This document shows, piece after piece, positions 1 to 7,036 of a DNA stretch of 9,912 nucleotides. Origin of the DNA: Treponema sp. (GTDB taxonomy: Bacteria > Spirochaetota > Spirochaetia > Treponematales > Treponemataceae); contig JAEDGP010000069.1 of assembly GCA_016297405.1 (NCBI GenBank), positions 1 through 9,912 on the forward strand, written 5' to 3'. The position numbers and the translations under genes were made by a program. Each line of letters starts with the position of its first letter. The first letter of the stretch is position 1. Below the pieces are notes generated by a model. The model did not search any database and was not told where the DNA came from. It saw only the letters and a program-made list of their open reading frames with translations.

Positions 1-2018
1 TATTTCCAGAATTGCTTGGTTTTTATGTCCAGTTCTGCGGAGGTTTGCGCAGAATCTACAACCCAGATTGAACGGCCGCCTCGAAGGAAGAAAACTACTT
101 CATTTGGAGCGTATTTTATGTAGTGGCTGCCTTTAGAAAGCTCTTGAATTTGTGGTGTTCCCTTGTCCAGCCCGTAACCTAAAGTGCAGCGGACCATCTT
201 CATGTTTTCTGGCAGATATACATGGCGGCCTGTTGCGTTCTGTGTGTAGACTGGCGCAATCATCAGGTCATCGCCCAAAAGCAGCTGGTCTTCGATGCGC
301 AATGCAATTTCGTCGTCTGCAAAATCAAATGCCAGCGGCTTAAAGTACATTGATCCCTTTTCGCTTGCTGTCTTAAGCTGCTCATAAAGATATGGCAAAA
401 GCCGGTAGCGCAAACTTATGAGGCCCCGGAAATCTTCGCTGTCTTCAAATTGGTAACATTCCTGCTCTCGGGTTCCTAATGCAGAATGGTTTCGCATAAG
501 CGGCGTCCAGATTCCAATTCCAAGAAAGCGCAGCAATAGTTCCCGTGTTGTGTTGCAACCAAAGCCGCCGATGTCGCATCCTGTGTAAAGAAATCCGCAC
601 ATGTTAAGCCCCGGAAGCTGGTGCAGCAAAACTTCTATGTGAGCCCACCAGGCGGCGTTGTCGCCAGTCCAGATGCCGCCGTAACGGTGCGCACCAATGT
701 ATGATGCGCGGCTAAAAAGCAGCACAGGATCCTTCACGTTTTGCGTAAAGAATTCGCTTGCGGCGCGAGTCATGTTGTATCCGTAGAGGTTATGGACTTT
801 TGCATGGTTTACGGTTGCAACGCCATTTTCAACGTTTTCGGCAAGGCCGCCGGCGTTTTCCAGAGGTACTTTGTGGAAAAAGCTTTTGTAATCTTCCATG
901 CTGTTTTGCACACTAAGAACAGTGTCTTTCAATTCCCAGGTGTCGTAAACTCCTGGATTTGAATTATCAATGAGTTTACGGATTTTGTTGTGGGCGGCCT
1001 TAAGCCCATCTTCTGAATAGAAAAGGGCGGGCTCGTTCATGTCATTCCAAAAACCATCGATGCCTGCGTCGGTAAGCGTTTTGTAAAGGGAACCGAACCA
1101 GGCTCGTGCTTTTGGATTTAAAAAGTCTGTAAAATGGGAAAGACCTGGCCAGACGCCGGCTGCAAAAGGTGTACCGTCAGCTTTTTTGCAGAAGAAGTCT
1201 TTTTCAAGCCCTTCTTTATCTGGATCGGCATTTTCTACTTTGATTCCTGCATCAATAATTGGAACGATATGGATATGCTTTTTTTTGAAGTCGGCAACAG
1301 TTTTTGCAAAATCTGTGAAGTTGTTTTTATTTACAGAAAAATCACGGAAGCTGTCCATATAATCAATGTCCAGGAAAAGCGCATCAAGAGGAATGCCTGC
1401 TTTTTTATAATTGTCATAAACCCTGTAAAGGTCGGCTTCTGATCCATAGCCCCAGCGGCTTTGCATGTATCCTAACGCCCACTCAGGAGGCACATAGCTT
1501 TTTCCAATCATTGTCCGGAATTGATGTGAAATGTGGGAAAGAGAGTTTCCTTCTATATAATAAAGAGCAATGTGAGGCTCCTGTGCTGTAACTTTCAGTA
1601 TATTGTAGCTGGTAAAGCCTGCATCAATCTGAAGTAATCCCGGATAATCAAAGAAAAGCCCATAAGCGTCTTTTGTGTCCGGTTCGTATAGAATTATGAA
1701 TGGATGAGCACCGTAAAGACTTGTTTTTTCTTCGGTATGACTGAATTCATCTGTGCACCAGCAGTTGTATATTTTTCCGCGTTTATTGATTCCGCCCATG
1801 TTTTGTCCAAGACCAAAAATTATGGTTTTTTGGGTAAGCTGGATTTCCAGTTCAAACGATTTTTTTGAATCGTGGGAATTTTGTGCTGCAGAAGAATCGA
1901 TTGATATTTTTCCTTTTGGAAAGTTTTTTGAATCGTCTGTAAATGTTCTTGAATCCTGTGGAAGAAAAACCACAGCCTCTGTGTTGAAAGGTTTTCCGAA
2001 TGTGAATTTGTTTATCAT
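1..2018 (-). CDS. GH31 family glycoside hydrolase (alpha-glucosidase type), 3' part beyond window
   Basis: This gene is read on the minus strand from ATG at 2018-2016 and stays open to the window edge, giving about 672 residues without the C-terminus. The N-terminal ~170 residues look like the mutarotase-like beta-sandwich seen before GH31 barrels. The barrel begins near VPPEWALGYMQSRWGYG (about 176-192) and contains LDIDYMD (216-222). GIDGFWNDMNEP carries the expected nucleophile D326, and IWTGDNAAWW carries the expected acid/base D453. RNHSALGTREQE and SLRYRLLPYLYEQL follow, both typical of family alpha-glucosidases. In the family such enzymes release alpha-linked glucose (some members act on xylose or galactose) from the non-reducing ends of oligosaccharides. 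I see no signal peptide, so a cytoplasmic location is inferred. The start has no Shine-Dalgarno sequence; see the promoter entry. Family is certain; exact substrate is not. Confidence 0.93.
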   Translation of the reverse strand, partial: MINKFTFGKPFNTEAVVFLPQDSRTFTDDSKNFPKGKISIDSSAAQNSHDSKKSFELEIQLTQKTIIFGLGQNMGGINKRGKIYNCWCTDEFSHTEEKTSLYGAHPFIILYEPDTKDAYGLFFDYPGLLQIDAGFTSYNILKVTAQEPHIALYYIEGNSLSHISHQFRTMIGKSYVPPEWALGYMQSRWGYGSEADLYRVYDNYKKAGIPLDALFLDIDYMDSFRDFSVNKNNFTDFAKTVADFKKKHIHIVPIIDAGIKVENADPDKEGLEKDFFCKKADGTPFAAGVWPGLSHFTDFLNPKARAWFGSLYKTLTDAGIDGFWNDMNEPALFYSEDGLKAAHNKIRKLIDNSNPGVYDTWELKDTVLSVQNSMEDYKSFFHKVPLENAGGLAENVENGVATVNHAKVHNLYGYNMTRAASEFFTQNVKDPVLLFSRASYIGAHRYGGIWTGDNAAWWAHIEVLLHQLPGLNMCGFLYTGCDIGGFGCNTTRELLLRFLGIGIWTPLMRNHSALGTREQECYQFEDSEDFRGLISLRYRLLPYLYEQLKTASEKGSMYFKPLAFDFADDEIALRIEDQLLLGDDLMIAPVYTQNATGRHVYLPENMKMVRCTLGYGLDKGTPQIQELSKGSHYIKYAPNEVVFFLRGGRSIWVVDSAQTSAELDIKTKQFWK

Positions 2019-2024
2019 ATTTTT

Positions 2025-2030
2025 AGTATA
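2025..2030 (-). promoter_or_regulatory. Candidate -10 hexamer of the GH31 gene, placed for a leaderless mRNA
   Basis: On the minus strand the hexamer TATACT is followed by exactly six bases (AAAAAT) and then the ATG at 2018-2016. A standard -10 at -12 to -7 would put the first transcribed base on the A of the ATG. No Shine-Dalgarno sequence precedes the ATG. The -35 region is poor: TTCGAC at 18 bp spacing matches the consensus at only two positions. This is suggestive only. Confidence 0.4.
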
Positions 2031-2093
2031 AGGGGTCAGAATGGAAAAGTCGAATTTTTGAACGTTTTTTTATTATGAAAAAGAGAGAAAAAA

Positions 2094-2102
2094 TGTTAAA
2101 AT
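2094..2102 (+). promoter_or_regulatory. Extended -10 promoter for the membrane nuclease
   Basis: TGTTAAAAT reads as an extended -10 (TG, one base, then TAAAAT with one mismatch to TATAAT). Transcription would begin near 2109, leaving a leader of about 29 bases before the ATG at 2138. If correct, it rules out the upstream in-frame ATGs at 2075 and 2093 as starts. No good -35 is visible, which is common for extended -10 promoters. Confidence 0.4.
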
Positions 2103-2137
2103 GTAATAACAATTTTTTAATACCTATGGGTGGAAAA

Positions 2138-3343
2138 ATGGCAGAAACTAAGAAAAACGGCACTTCGAAAACTTCTACAAAAACTACTTCGAAGGCATCA
2201 TCAAAGACAACCAGAAAATCTTCTGGTTCAAGATCAAAGTCAAAGTCTAAAACGACTACAATCAGAATCGGATTTAAGGGAATAATTGCAATTCTTATTG
2301 TTGCAGCCCTTGCCCTTACATATCTTTATTTCTTTCAAAGACCGGTTTTTGATAATCTGAAAAATCGTTATTTGAATCCTCAGACTGCAGAAGCTCAGGG
2401 ATCAATGGATTCTGTTGAGAATGCAAATGCTCAGGGACAGAATCAGAATGTGGTTGTTCAGACTGGCGATCAGACTGCTTATTTCTGGAATGCTGCTGAA
2501 AATGATCCGATGTTCTTTGGAAATCCTAATGCAGCCGCTTTGTTTGATGCAAATAAAGTTCCTGATGAAAATTCCGTGTCGGCTAAATCTATGATTTTCG
2601 TAAAGCCGCAGTTCACTTTGTCTTACAATGCTGAAAAATTGATTCCAAACTGGGTAATGTGGCATCTTGATAATTCCGACTTTGGTGATGCAGAACGTGG
2701 AGATGATTTCCGCCCTGATGATGGACTTCCTTCTTCCTGGTATGCGGTTACAAAAGCTGACTATCAGTATACAAAATACGGATTTGATCGCGGCCACGTT
2801 TGTCCATCTGCTGACCGCACAAAAACTCAAGGCGACAACTCCAATACTTTCTATATGTCGAACATGATTCCTCAGGCTCCAGACTGTAACCGCGTTTTGT
2901 GGAAAGATCTGGAATCTTATGAACGCCGTCTTGCTGAAAGTGGTCGCGAACTTTATATTGCTGCCGGCCCTCATGGTGTTGGCGGACAGAGTGGAACTGG
3001 CGAATGGTCAGAAATCGAATTGATTTCAAAGAATTCCAAAAAAGCCGACGGATCTCCACGAAAAATTGAAGTTCCTGCGTATTGCTGGAAGGTTGTTCTG
3101 GTTCTTGATCAGGGAAGCGGTGACCTTTCTCGTGTAACTAAGGACACTCCTGTTATTGCGGTTTATATGCCAAATCGCCAGGGAATTGCAAAAATCGATG
3201 GAAAATCAGTTGGCTGGGATGCATATCTTACTACTGTAGATGATATTGAGGCAAAGACAGGTTACGACTTCTTTGCAAATCTTCCTGATGATATTGAAGA
3301 AACCATTGAATCAAAGAAATTCCAGATGATTCCTGTAAAATAA
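2138..3343 (+). CDS. Membrane-anchored DNA/RNA non-specific endonuclease (NUC1, beta-beta-alpha metal fold)
   Basis: This is a 401-residue protein of the Serratia nuclease/NucA/EndoG family, which cuts DNA and RNA with one bound Mg2+. The signature DRGHVCPSADR contains the general base H220. The metal ligand N251 sits in PQAPDCNRVLW, and E259 follows eight residues later, the same spacing as N119/E127 in Serratia nuclease. Residues 1-41 are a Lys/Ser/Thr-rich basic tail, and about 48-66 form one transmembrane helix, so the nuclease domain should face the periplasm or outside. A Gln/Asn/Ala-rich linker precedes the catalytic domain. An ATG at 2075 is also in frame, but I chose 2138 because GGTGG, a near Shine-Dalgarno sequence, precedes it by four bases, the residues MAETKK start the typical tail, and the likely promoter lies between the two. 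It diverges from the GH31 gene. Nucleic-acid scavenging or defence against foreign DNA is inferred. Confidence 0.9.
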   Translation: MAETKKNGTSKTSTKTTSKASSKTTRKSSGSRSKSKSKTTTIRIGFKGIIAILIVAALALTYLYFFQRPVFDNLKNRYLNPQTAEAQGSMDSVENANAQGQNQNVVVQTGDQTAYFWNAAENDPMFFGNPNAAALFDANKVPDENSVSAKSMIFVKPQFTLSYNAEKLIPNWVMWHLDNSDFGDAERGDDFRPDDGLPSSWYAVTKADYQYTKYGFDRGHVCPSADRTKTQGDNSNTFYMSNMIPQAPDCNRVLWKDLESYERRLAESGRELYIAAGPHGVGGQSGTGEWSEIELISKNSKKADGSPRKIEVPAYCWKVVLVLDQGSGDLSRVTKDTPVIAVYMPNRQGIAKIDGKSVGWDAYLTTVDDIEAKTGYDFFANLPDDIEETIESKKFQMIPVK

Positions 3344-3384
3344 TCTTTGATTTGAAGAATCGTTGCAAAATCTAATAAATAATG

Positions 3385-3426
3385 ATGCCCGGGTTTTGAA
3401 ATCTTTCATGGTACGGGCCATATTTT
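3385..3426 (+). terminator. Possible hairpin with short T run between nuclease and transporter
   Basis: ATGCCCG (3385-3391) can pair with CGGGCCAT (3414-3421), a seven-base-pair stem with one bulged C. A short inner stem, GAA/TTC around 3398-3406, is possible. The run ATTTTT follows. It could be a weak intrinsic terminator for the nuclease gene or an attenuator in the transporter leader. The T run is short and the loop is large, so this is tentative. Confidence 0.3.
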
Positions 3427-3436
3427 TGAGGGCGAT

Positions 3437-4609
3437 ATGATAGAGTTGTTGGCAAGAATTTTTATTAAGGATCATAAAGATGTGGATAATCCTGTAGTGC
3501 GAAGGAAATATGGGATTTTGTGCGGTGCTGCAGGAATTTTTTTTAATGTGCTTCTTGCGGCCTTGAAATTCATTGCGGGTATTCTTTCAAAATCTATTTC
3601 CGTTACTGCTGATGCTGTGAACAATCTTTCTGATAGCGCAGGTTCGCTGATTACGATTTTTGGATTCAAGCTTTCTGGCAAGAAGCCGGATGCCGATCAT
3701 CCTTTTGGCCATGGCCGCATTGAATATATTGCCGGGCTCATGGTCGCTTTTTCCGTTTTGCTTGTGGGACTTGAGCTTTTGCGTTCTTCTGTTATGGAAA
3801 TCATTGAGCCTTCGGAAACAAGTCTTTCATTCTGGACTTTTCTGATTCTTTCGTTTTCTGTCCTGATTAAATTCTACATGTTTGTCTATAACAGAGCCAC
3901 TGGCAAAAAAATCAATTCGGTAGCCATGGATGCGGTTGCCAAAGACAGCTTGAGCGATACTGTTTCTACTTTTGCTGTAATTGTAGCCGCCGCTCTTTCT
4001 TTGGGATTTCCTCAGTGGAATCTTCCGTTTGATGGAATTGCAGGGGTGGTTGTTTCGCTTTTTATCTTGTGGAACGGCTTTGAAGCTGTAAAAGATACAG
4101 TTGATCCTTTGCTTGGTAAGGCGGCTGACGAAGAACTTGTAAAACAGATTGAAGCAACCGCCATGGAAAACAAAAGTATTTGCGGAATCCATGATCTGGT
4201 TGTGCATGATTATGGGCCTGGCCGTCTGATGATCACTTTTCATGCGGAAGTTCCTGGTGACGGCAATATTTATGAGTTGCATGACGATATTGATGTGTTG
4301 GAAATGACAGTTTCGAAGAAATTTAATTGTATTGCAACAATTCATATGGATCCAGTTGATTTAAATAACCCGGAACGTAAGGAAGTTTCTGCGCTCATTT
4401 TTGAAGAGGCCAAAAACATTGATGAACGAATTACCGTTCATGATTTGCGCATTGTTCCGGGTACAAGCCACACGAATCTTATTTTTGATGTTGTGCGGCC
4501 CCATGATTGCAAATATTCAGTGGAGGAAGTGAAAGCCAAAATCAGTGAAGGCGTAATGGCCAGAAAACCGTTCTATTTTTGCGTCATTCATGTGGATTCA
4601 CCGTTTTAA
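3437..4609 (+). CDS. Cation diffusion facilitator (CDF) transporter, probably manganese-type
   Basis: This is a 390-residue CDF-family proton-coupled divalent-metal exporter of the inner membrane. TM helices lie at about 28-50, 54-78, 95-117, 130-152, 175-190 and 197-215. The loop DHPFGHGRIEYIAG (87-100) is the family signature. The membrane metal site reads N62-x3-D66 in TM2 (VNNLSD) and D170-x3-D174 in TM5 (DSLSD). Zinc/iron members have His at the first TM5 position; Asp there is the pattern of the manganese subgroup. A cytoplasmic dimerisation domain follows from about 220 to 300. A further ~90 residues at the C-terminus look like a second, similar alpha/beta unit (VHDLRIVPGTSHTNLIFDVV), making it longer than the usual ~300-residue CDF. 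The start is supported by GAGGG at 3429-3433 before the ATG. It lies 93 bp after the nuclease gene. Family sure, metal inferred. Confidence 0.92.
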   Translation: MIELLARIFIKDHKDVDNPVVRRKYGILCGAAGIFFNVLLAALKFIAGILSKSISVTADAVNNLSDSAGSLITIFGFKLSGKKPDADHPFGHGRIEYIAGLMVAFSVLLVGLELLRSSVMEIIEPSETSLSFWTFLILSFSVLIKFYMFVYNRATGKKINSVAMDAVAKDSLSDTVSTFAVIVAAALSLGFPQWNLPFDGIAGVVVSLFILWNGFEAVKDTVDPLLGKAADEELVKQIEATAMENKSICGIHDLVVHDYGPGRLMITFHAEVPGDGNIYELHDDIDVLEMTVSKKFNCIATIHMDPVDLNNPERKEVSALIFEEAKNIDERITVHDLRIVPGTSHTNLIFDVVRPHDCKYSVEEVKAKISEGVMARKPFYFCVIHVDSPF

Positions 4610-4658
4610 TATTTTGCAGGCTGTTTGTGTAGCTTGATGCTATGCAAGGTGAATGAAT

Positions 4659-4759
4659 GGTGGGTGCGTAGCAGAAAATCCCTGCTCGCAGGAACCCTTC
4701 CAGGGCGCAGTGAGGACAGCAGTGAGTGCGACGGGGAGTTTTATGCGAGAGCACCCACC
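4659..4759. repeat. Inverted-repeat element with inner hairpins between convergent genes
   Basis: GGTGGGTGC (4659-4667) and GCACCCACC (4751-4759) are perfect 9-bp inverted copies. Between them lie two small hairpins: CCTGCTCGCAGG (4681-4692) and CCCTTCCAGGG (4695-4705). The block is flanked by a 10-bp direct repeat AAGGTGAATG at 4646-4655 and 4770-4779, but not symmetrically (3 and 10 bases from the arms). It lies between the 3' ends of the transporter and the lyase. No protein is evident. It may be a dispersed repeat or a structured 3' region shared by both messages; there is no T run that would make it a classical terminator. Confidence 0.5.
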
Positions 4760-4799
4760 CTGCACGCACAAGGTGAATGCATACGCATAAGCGAATAAA

Positions 4800-6377
4800 C
4801 TATGCAAACAAAGGTGTGGATTTGAGCCATTGTGCAACTGCAGTCGCTTCTGCATCAAGTTCGCGATCGTCTTCAACAAAAGCGCTTAGTTTTCGCACTT
4901 CCTTGTGAATTTCTTGTGTGAATGGTGCAAAATCATCTTTGCCAGCCAAATCAACTGCCTGCATTGCTGCCAAAAGATGGGTAGCAAACTGAAGGAAAAC
5001 CAATTCAATCTGTTCATTGAATTTGCGGGCAGAAATAGTTCCCATGGAAACCTTGTCCTGATTCAGAGCTTCTGTTGGCTGACTTGTGAGTGATATTGGG
5101 AAACAATAGCTCATTACTTCTCCACGAATTGCAGAAATTGTGATCTGTGCTGCCTTAAATCCAAGTCTTAGCCCGGCTCGTGGATGATCTGCTGGAGTGA
5201 GTGGAATCAGGTTTTCAGTAAGGCCGTTGAATTTGCCGTCAATTATTACTTCTGCCTGTTTGTCTGAAAGGTCAGAAATATTTGCCAATGCTGTTCTCAT
5301 GTAATCGCAGGCAGCGCAGATGTGTCCGCCGTAAAAATTGCCGGTGTTGTAAAGTCTGCCCGCTTCAATATCCACAAGGGGATTATCGTTTGCCGAATTT
5401 AATTCCTCTGTAATCATGTCGCGGGCAAAACGCAAAGTGTCGCGATATACGCCGTTGATCTGCGGTGCGCAGCGAATTGAATAGCGGTCTTGAATTTTGT
5501 TTTGCTGAGCAACAAAGCCTTTGCCGTCAAGCTTTTCAATTTGTGTTTTCAGAAAATCTTCGTAGCGGAAAACTCGTTTTGAATTTTTTATGATGTTGTA
5601 AACGTAAGCGGCGCTGTCACATTGTCCTTTGTGATTTTTTATTTCGCTTACTTTTGCAACAAACGGCGTGTCTTTTCCTCTTGTGATTTCGGAAGTGACA
5701 GCCGTTAAAAAATCAGATATTTTTGCAAGCCGCTCAGCTTTTTTCCATGCCAAAGAGGCAACGGCGGTCATTACTGATGTTCCGTTCATTAATGCAAGGC
5801 CTTCTTTTGCTTCGATTGGCAAAGGTTTTATGCCTTCTGCTTCAAAAGCTTGCTTTGTTGGAACTATTTTGCCTTTGTAATAGACCGTTCGTTCACCCAT
5901 AATCGCTGCTGCCAGATAGGAAAGCGGGGTAAGATCTCCAGAGGCGCCTACAGAACCAAGCTGAGGAATTACAGGAATGATATCCTTGTTCAGCATTGTG
6001 ACCATCATTTTTGCAAGTTCTGGACGAATTGCGGAATGGCCGCCTTTTACGTTTCCGTTAAGTCTTGCCAATACTACTGCGCGCCCGGTTTCATGATCGA
6101 ATTTTGGTCCTAATCCGATTCCGTGGTATGTGCAGATGTCCCGTTGCAATTCGCCAGCTTTGTCTACGCTGATCTGATTATGGCAAGAGTCCCCGAAATC
6201 AGTTGTTACGCCATAAGTTGGCACTCCAGTAGCAATGTAGTCTTCCAGAAATTTTCGTGATTTTTCCAATGTTTCCCAAAATTCTTTATCTTCTGGAAGT
6301 GTTACCTGCAGGTTTTTGTATGCGACATCCCATACATCTTCAATAGAAAGGTTTTCACCACTAACTAACAATGCCAT
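4800..6377 (-). CDS. hutH: MIO-dependent aromatic amino acid ammonia-lyase, most likely histidine ammonia-lyase
   Basis: This 525-residue member of the HAL/PAL/TAL family eliminates ammonia from an aromatic amino acid in the cytoplasm; for histidine the product is urocanate. The prosthetic group forms from A145-S146-G147 in GSVGASGDLTPLSYLA. Other conserved active-site residues are Y55, N198 (LALMNGT), Q296/Y299/R302 (QDRYSIRCAPQ) and F348 (TGNFYGG). H85, in TYHGIGLG, lies where histidine ammonia-lyases have their substrate-site His (H83 in the Pseudomonas enzyme). However, the later motif is NQDKVSMG, with Q440 where those enzymes have the NQEDHVSMG glutamate. Gln is the phenylalanine/tyrosine-lyase state, so substrate identity is uncertain. 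No hutU, hutI or formiminotransferase gene is present. The start has a clear AGGAG 8 bases upstream. It is convergent with the transporter and divergent from the small ORF. Confidence 0.88.
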   Translation of the reverse strand: MALLVSGENLSIEDVWDVAYKNLQVTLPEDKEFWETLEKSRKFLEDYIATGVPTYGVTTDFGDSCHNQISVDKAGELQRDICTYHGIGLGPKFDHETGRAVVLARLNGNVKGGHSAIRPELAKMMVTMLNKDIIPVIPQLGSVGASGDLTPLSYLAAAIMGERTVYYKGKIVPTKQAFEAEGIKPLPIEAKEGLALMNGTSVMTAVASLAWKKAERLAKISDFLTAVTSEITRGKDTPFVAKVSEIKNHKGQCDSAAYVYNIIKNSKRVFRYEDFLKTQIEKLDGKGFVAQQNKIQDRYSIRCAPQINGVYRDTLRFARDMITEELNSANDNPLVDIEAGRLYNTGNFYGGHICAACDYMRTALANISDLSDKQAEVIIDGKFNGLTENLIPLTPADHPRAGLRLGFKAAQITISAIRGEVMSYCFPISLTSQPTEALNQDKVSMGTISARKFNEQIELVFLQFATHLLAAMQAVDLAGKDDFAPFTQEIHKEVRKLSAFVEDDRELDAEATAVAQWLKSTPLFA

Positions 6378-6385
6378 TAATTTTT

Positions 6386-6390
6386 CTCCT
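6386..6390 (-). promoter_or_regulatory. Ribosome binding site of the ammonia-lyase gene
   Basis: On the minus strand AGGAG stands eight bases before the ATG at 6377-6375, fixing this start. A TAAAAT hexamer about 25-30 bases upstream could be the -10, but no convincing -35 accompanies it. Confidence 0.75.
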
Positions 6391-6545
6391 CTATCTTATT
6401 TTATCGAGAAATAAGTGGGAATAAAATAGATTTCGTCTTGTTTTTGCGATGATTTCGTTTATCTGATTTTTGGGGATGGTCCATTGTTTTTGAGAAGTCT
6501 GATGAGTTTGAATCCGTGAAATTGCAATTATCTAAGGTAAACTAT

Positions 6546-6553
6546 GGTACAAT
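6546..6553 (+). promoter_or_regulatory. Candidate -10 promoter of the 75-residue small ORF
   Basis: TACAAT at 6548-6553 matches TATAAT at five of six positions and is preceded by TG plus one base (6545-6547), an extended -10. TTGCAA at 6522-6527 resembles a -35, but the spacing of 20 bp is long. Transcription would start near 6560, giving a ~33-base leader that holds the strong ribosome binding site at 6580-6585. Confidence 0.45.
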
Positions 6554-6592
6554 AATGGGAATGGAGTTTGAAGTCTTGTAAGGAGACGTGTA

Positions 6593-6820
6593 ATGAAAAT
6601 CGAGCCAGTTTCATCCATAAATTATGATGGCGGAAAAGTAAGCGCTGTCCGAGGTTATTCCAAAAAAGAAATCCGCAAAAAGCTGGAAGAATACCGGGAA
6701 AGCAAAGATTTGCTATCTGCTCAAGAAAAACAGGACAAAGAATATCTTTCGCTTTTTTCAAATCCGGATCACTTGAGTTTCGCCGAGCTTTTGGAACGGG
6801 AATTGCGCAGCAAATCGTAG
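6593..6820 (+). CDS. Small uncharacterised protein, 75 residues
   Basis: I do not recognise this protein. It is probably real: AAGGAG (6580-6585) sits seven bases before the ATG, a plausible promoter lies upstream, and the composition is normal for a soluble protein. After a short N-terminus (residues 1-20, Ser/Gly-rich) it is highly charged. About residues 22-52 should form a Lys/Glu-rich amphipathic helix that could coil with a partner, and a second short helix (SFAELLERELRSK) ends it. There is no signal peptide, membrane segment or cysteine. Its final codons and TAG stop lie inside the first 66-bp direct repeat, so the last residues (KS) are encoded by repeat sequence. It is divergent from the ammonia-lyase, which does not by itself imply a shared role. 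Confidence 0.7.
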   Translation: MKIEPVSSINYDGGKVSAVRGYSKKEIRKKLEEYRESKDLLSAQEKQDKEYLSLFSNPDHLSFAELLERELRSKS

Positions 6821-6877
6821 CTTTTGCGCAGCGGCAGGGATTGGAATGGTTGCAGAGCAAAAGTGTAATGCGGTGGC
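6812..6877 (+). repeat. 66-bp direct repeat, copy 1
   Basis: By direct comparison this is identical at all 66 positions to 8181-8246. It begins AAATCGTAGCTTTTGCGCAG and ends TGTAATGCGGTGGC. It contains the last two codons and TAG stop of the small ORF. Within it, CTTTTGC (6821-6827) and GCAAAAG (6857-6863) are inverted copies, with an inner GCA/TGC pair, so a single strand can fold into a hairpin with a ~20-base loop. Confidence 0.9.
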
Positions 6878-7036
6878 AGAATAACTGAGATTTTATACGC
6901 TTCGTTTTAAAAATATTCCTTAAACTTCGGTTTTATAATCAGTTCATATTTAAAATATTATCTATCAGCTTCCTCTTTTCGTTTTTTTCTTGCGATATAT
7001 AAGATGAAACGCATTTTTTTTGATTAGGTTTGCGAA
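6878..7036. other. AT-rich stretch with no gene; possible -10 only
   Basis: Between repeat copy 1 and the hairpin array there is no convincing reading frame on either strand. A perfect TATAAT occurs at 6934-6939 but lacks a -35 at 16-18 bp. A weaker TATAAG occurs near 6998-7003. Either could start an RNA that crosses the hairpins into the downstream gene. The nine bases TACGCTTCG at 6896-6904 recur at 8323-8331, downstream of repeat copy 2. Confidence 0.4.

Noticed and set aside
152..2031. Plus-strand open frames across the first 2 kb
   Set aside because: They overlap the GH31 gene, whose minus-strand reading holds all family motifs. The plus-strand products are Cys/Phe-rich with no recognisable features.
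2075..2137. Longer nuclease start at the ATG at 2075
   Set aside because: The extra 21 residues look unlike coding sequence, the likely promoter lies inside this stretch, and a better ribosome binding site precedes 2138.
2402..3059. Minus-strand open frames inside the nuclease gene
   Set aside because: They are shadows of the strongly conserved plus-strand protein, with no ribosome binding site or recognisable domain.
4610..4799. tRNA or other standard structural RNA
   Set aside because: The short hairpins do not form a cloverleaf and no conserved T-loop sequence is present.
6528..6860. Minus-strand 110-residue frame opposite the small ORF
   Set aside because: The plus-strand ORF has a strong ribosome binding site and promoter. 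The minus frame has neither and runs through the repeat.
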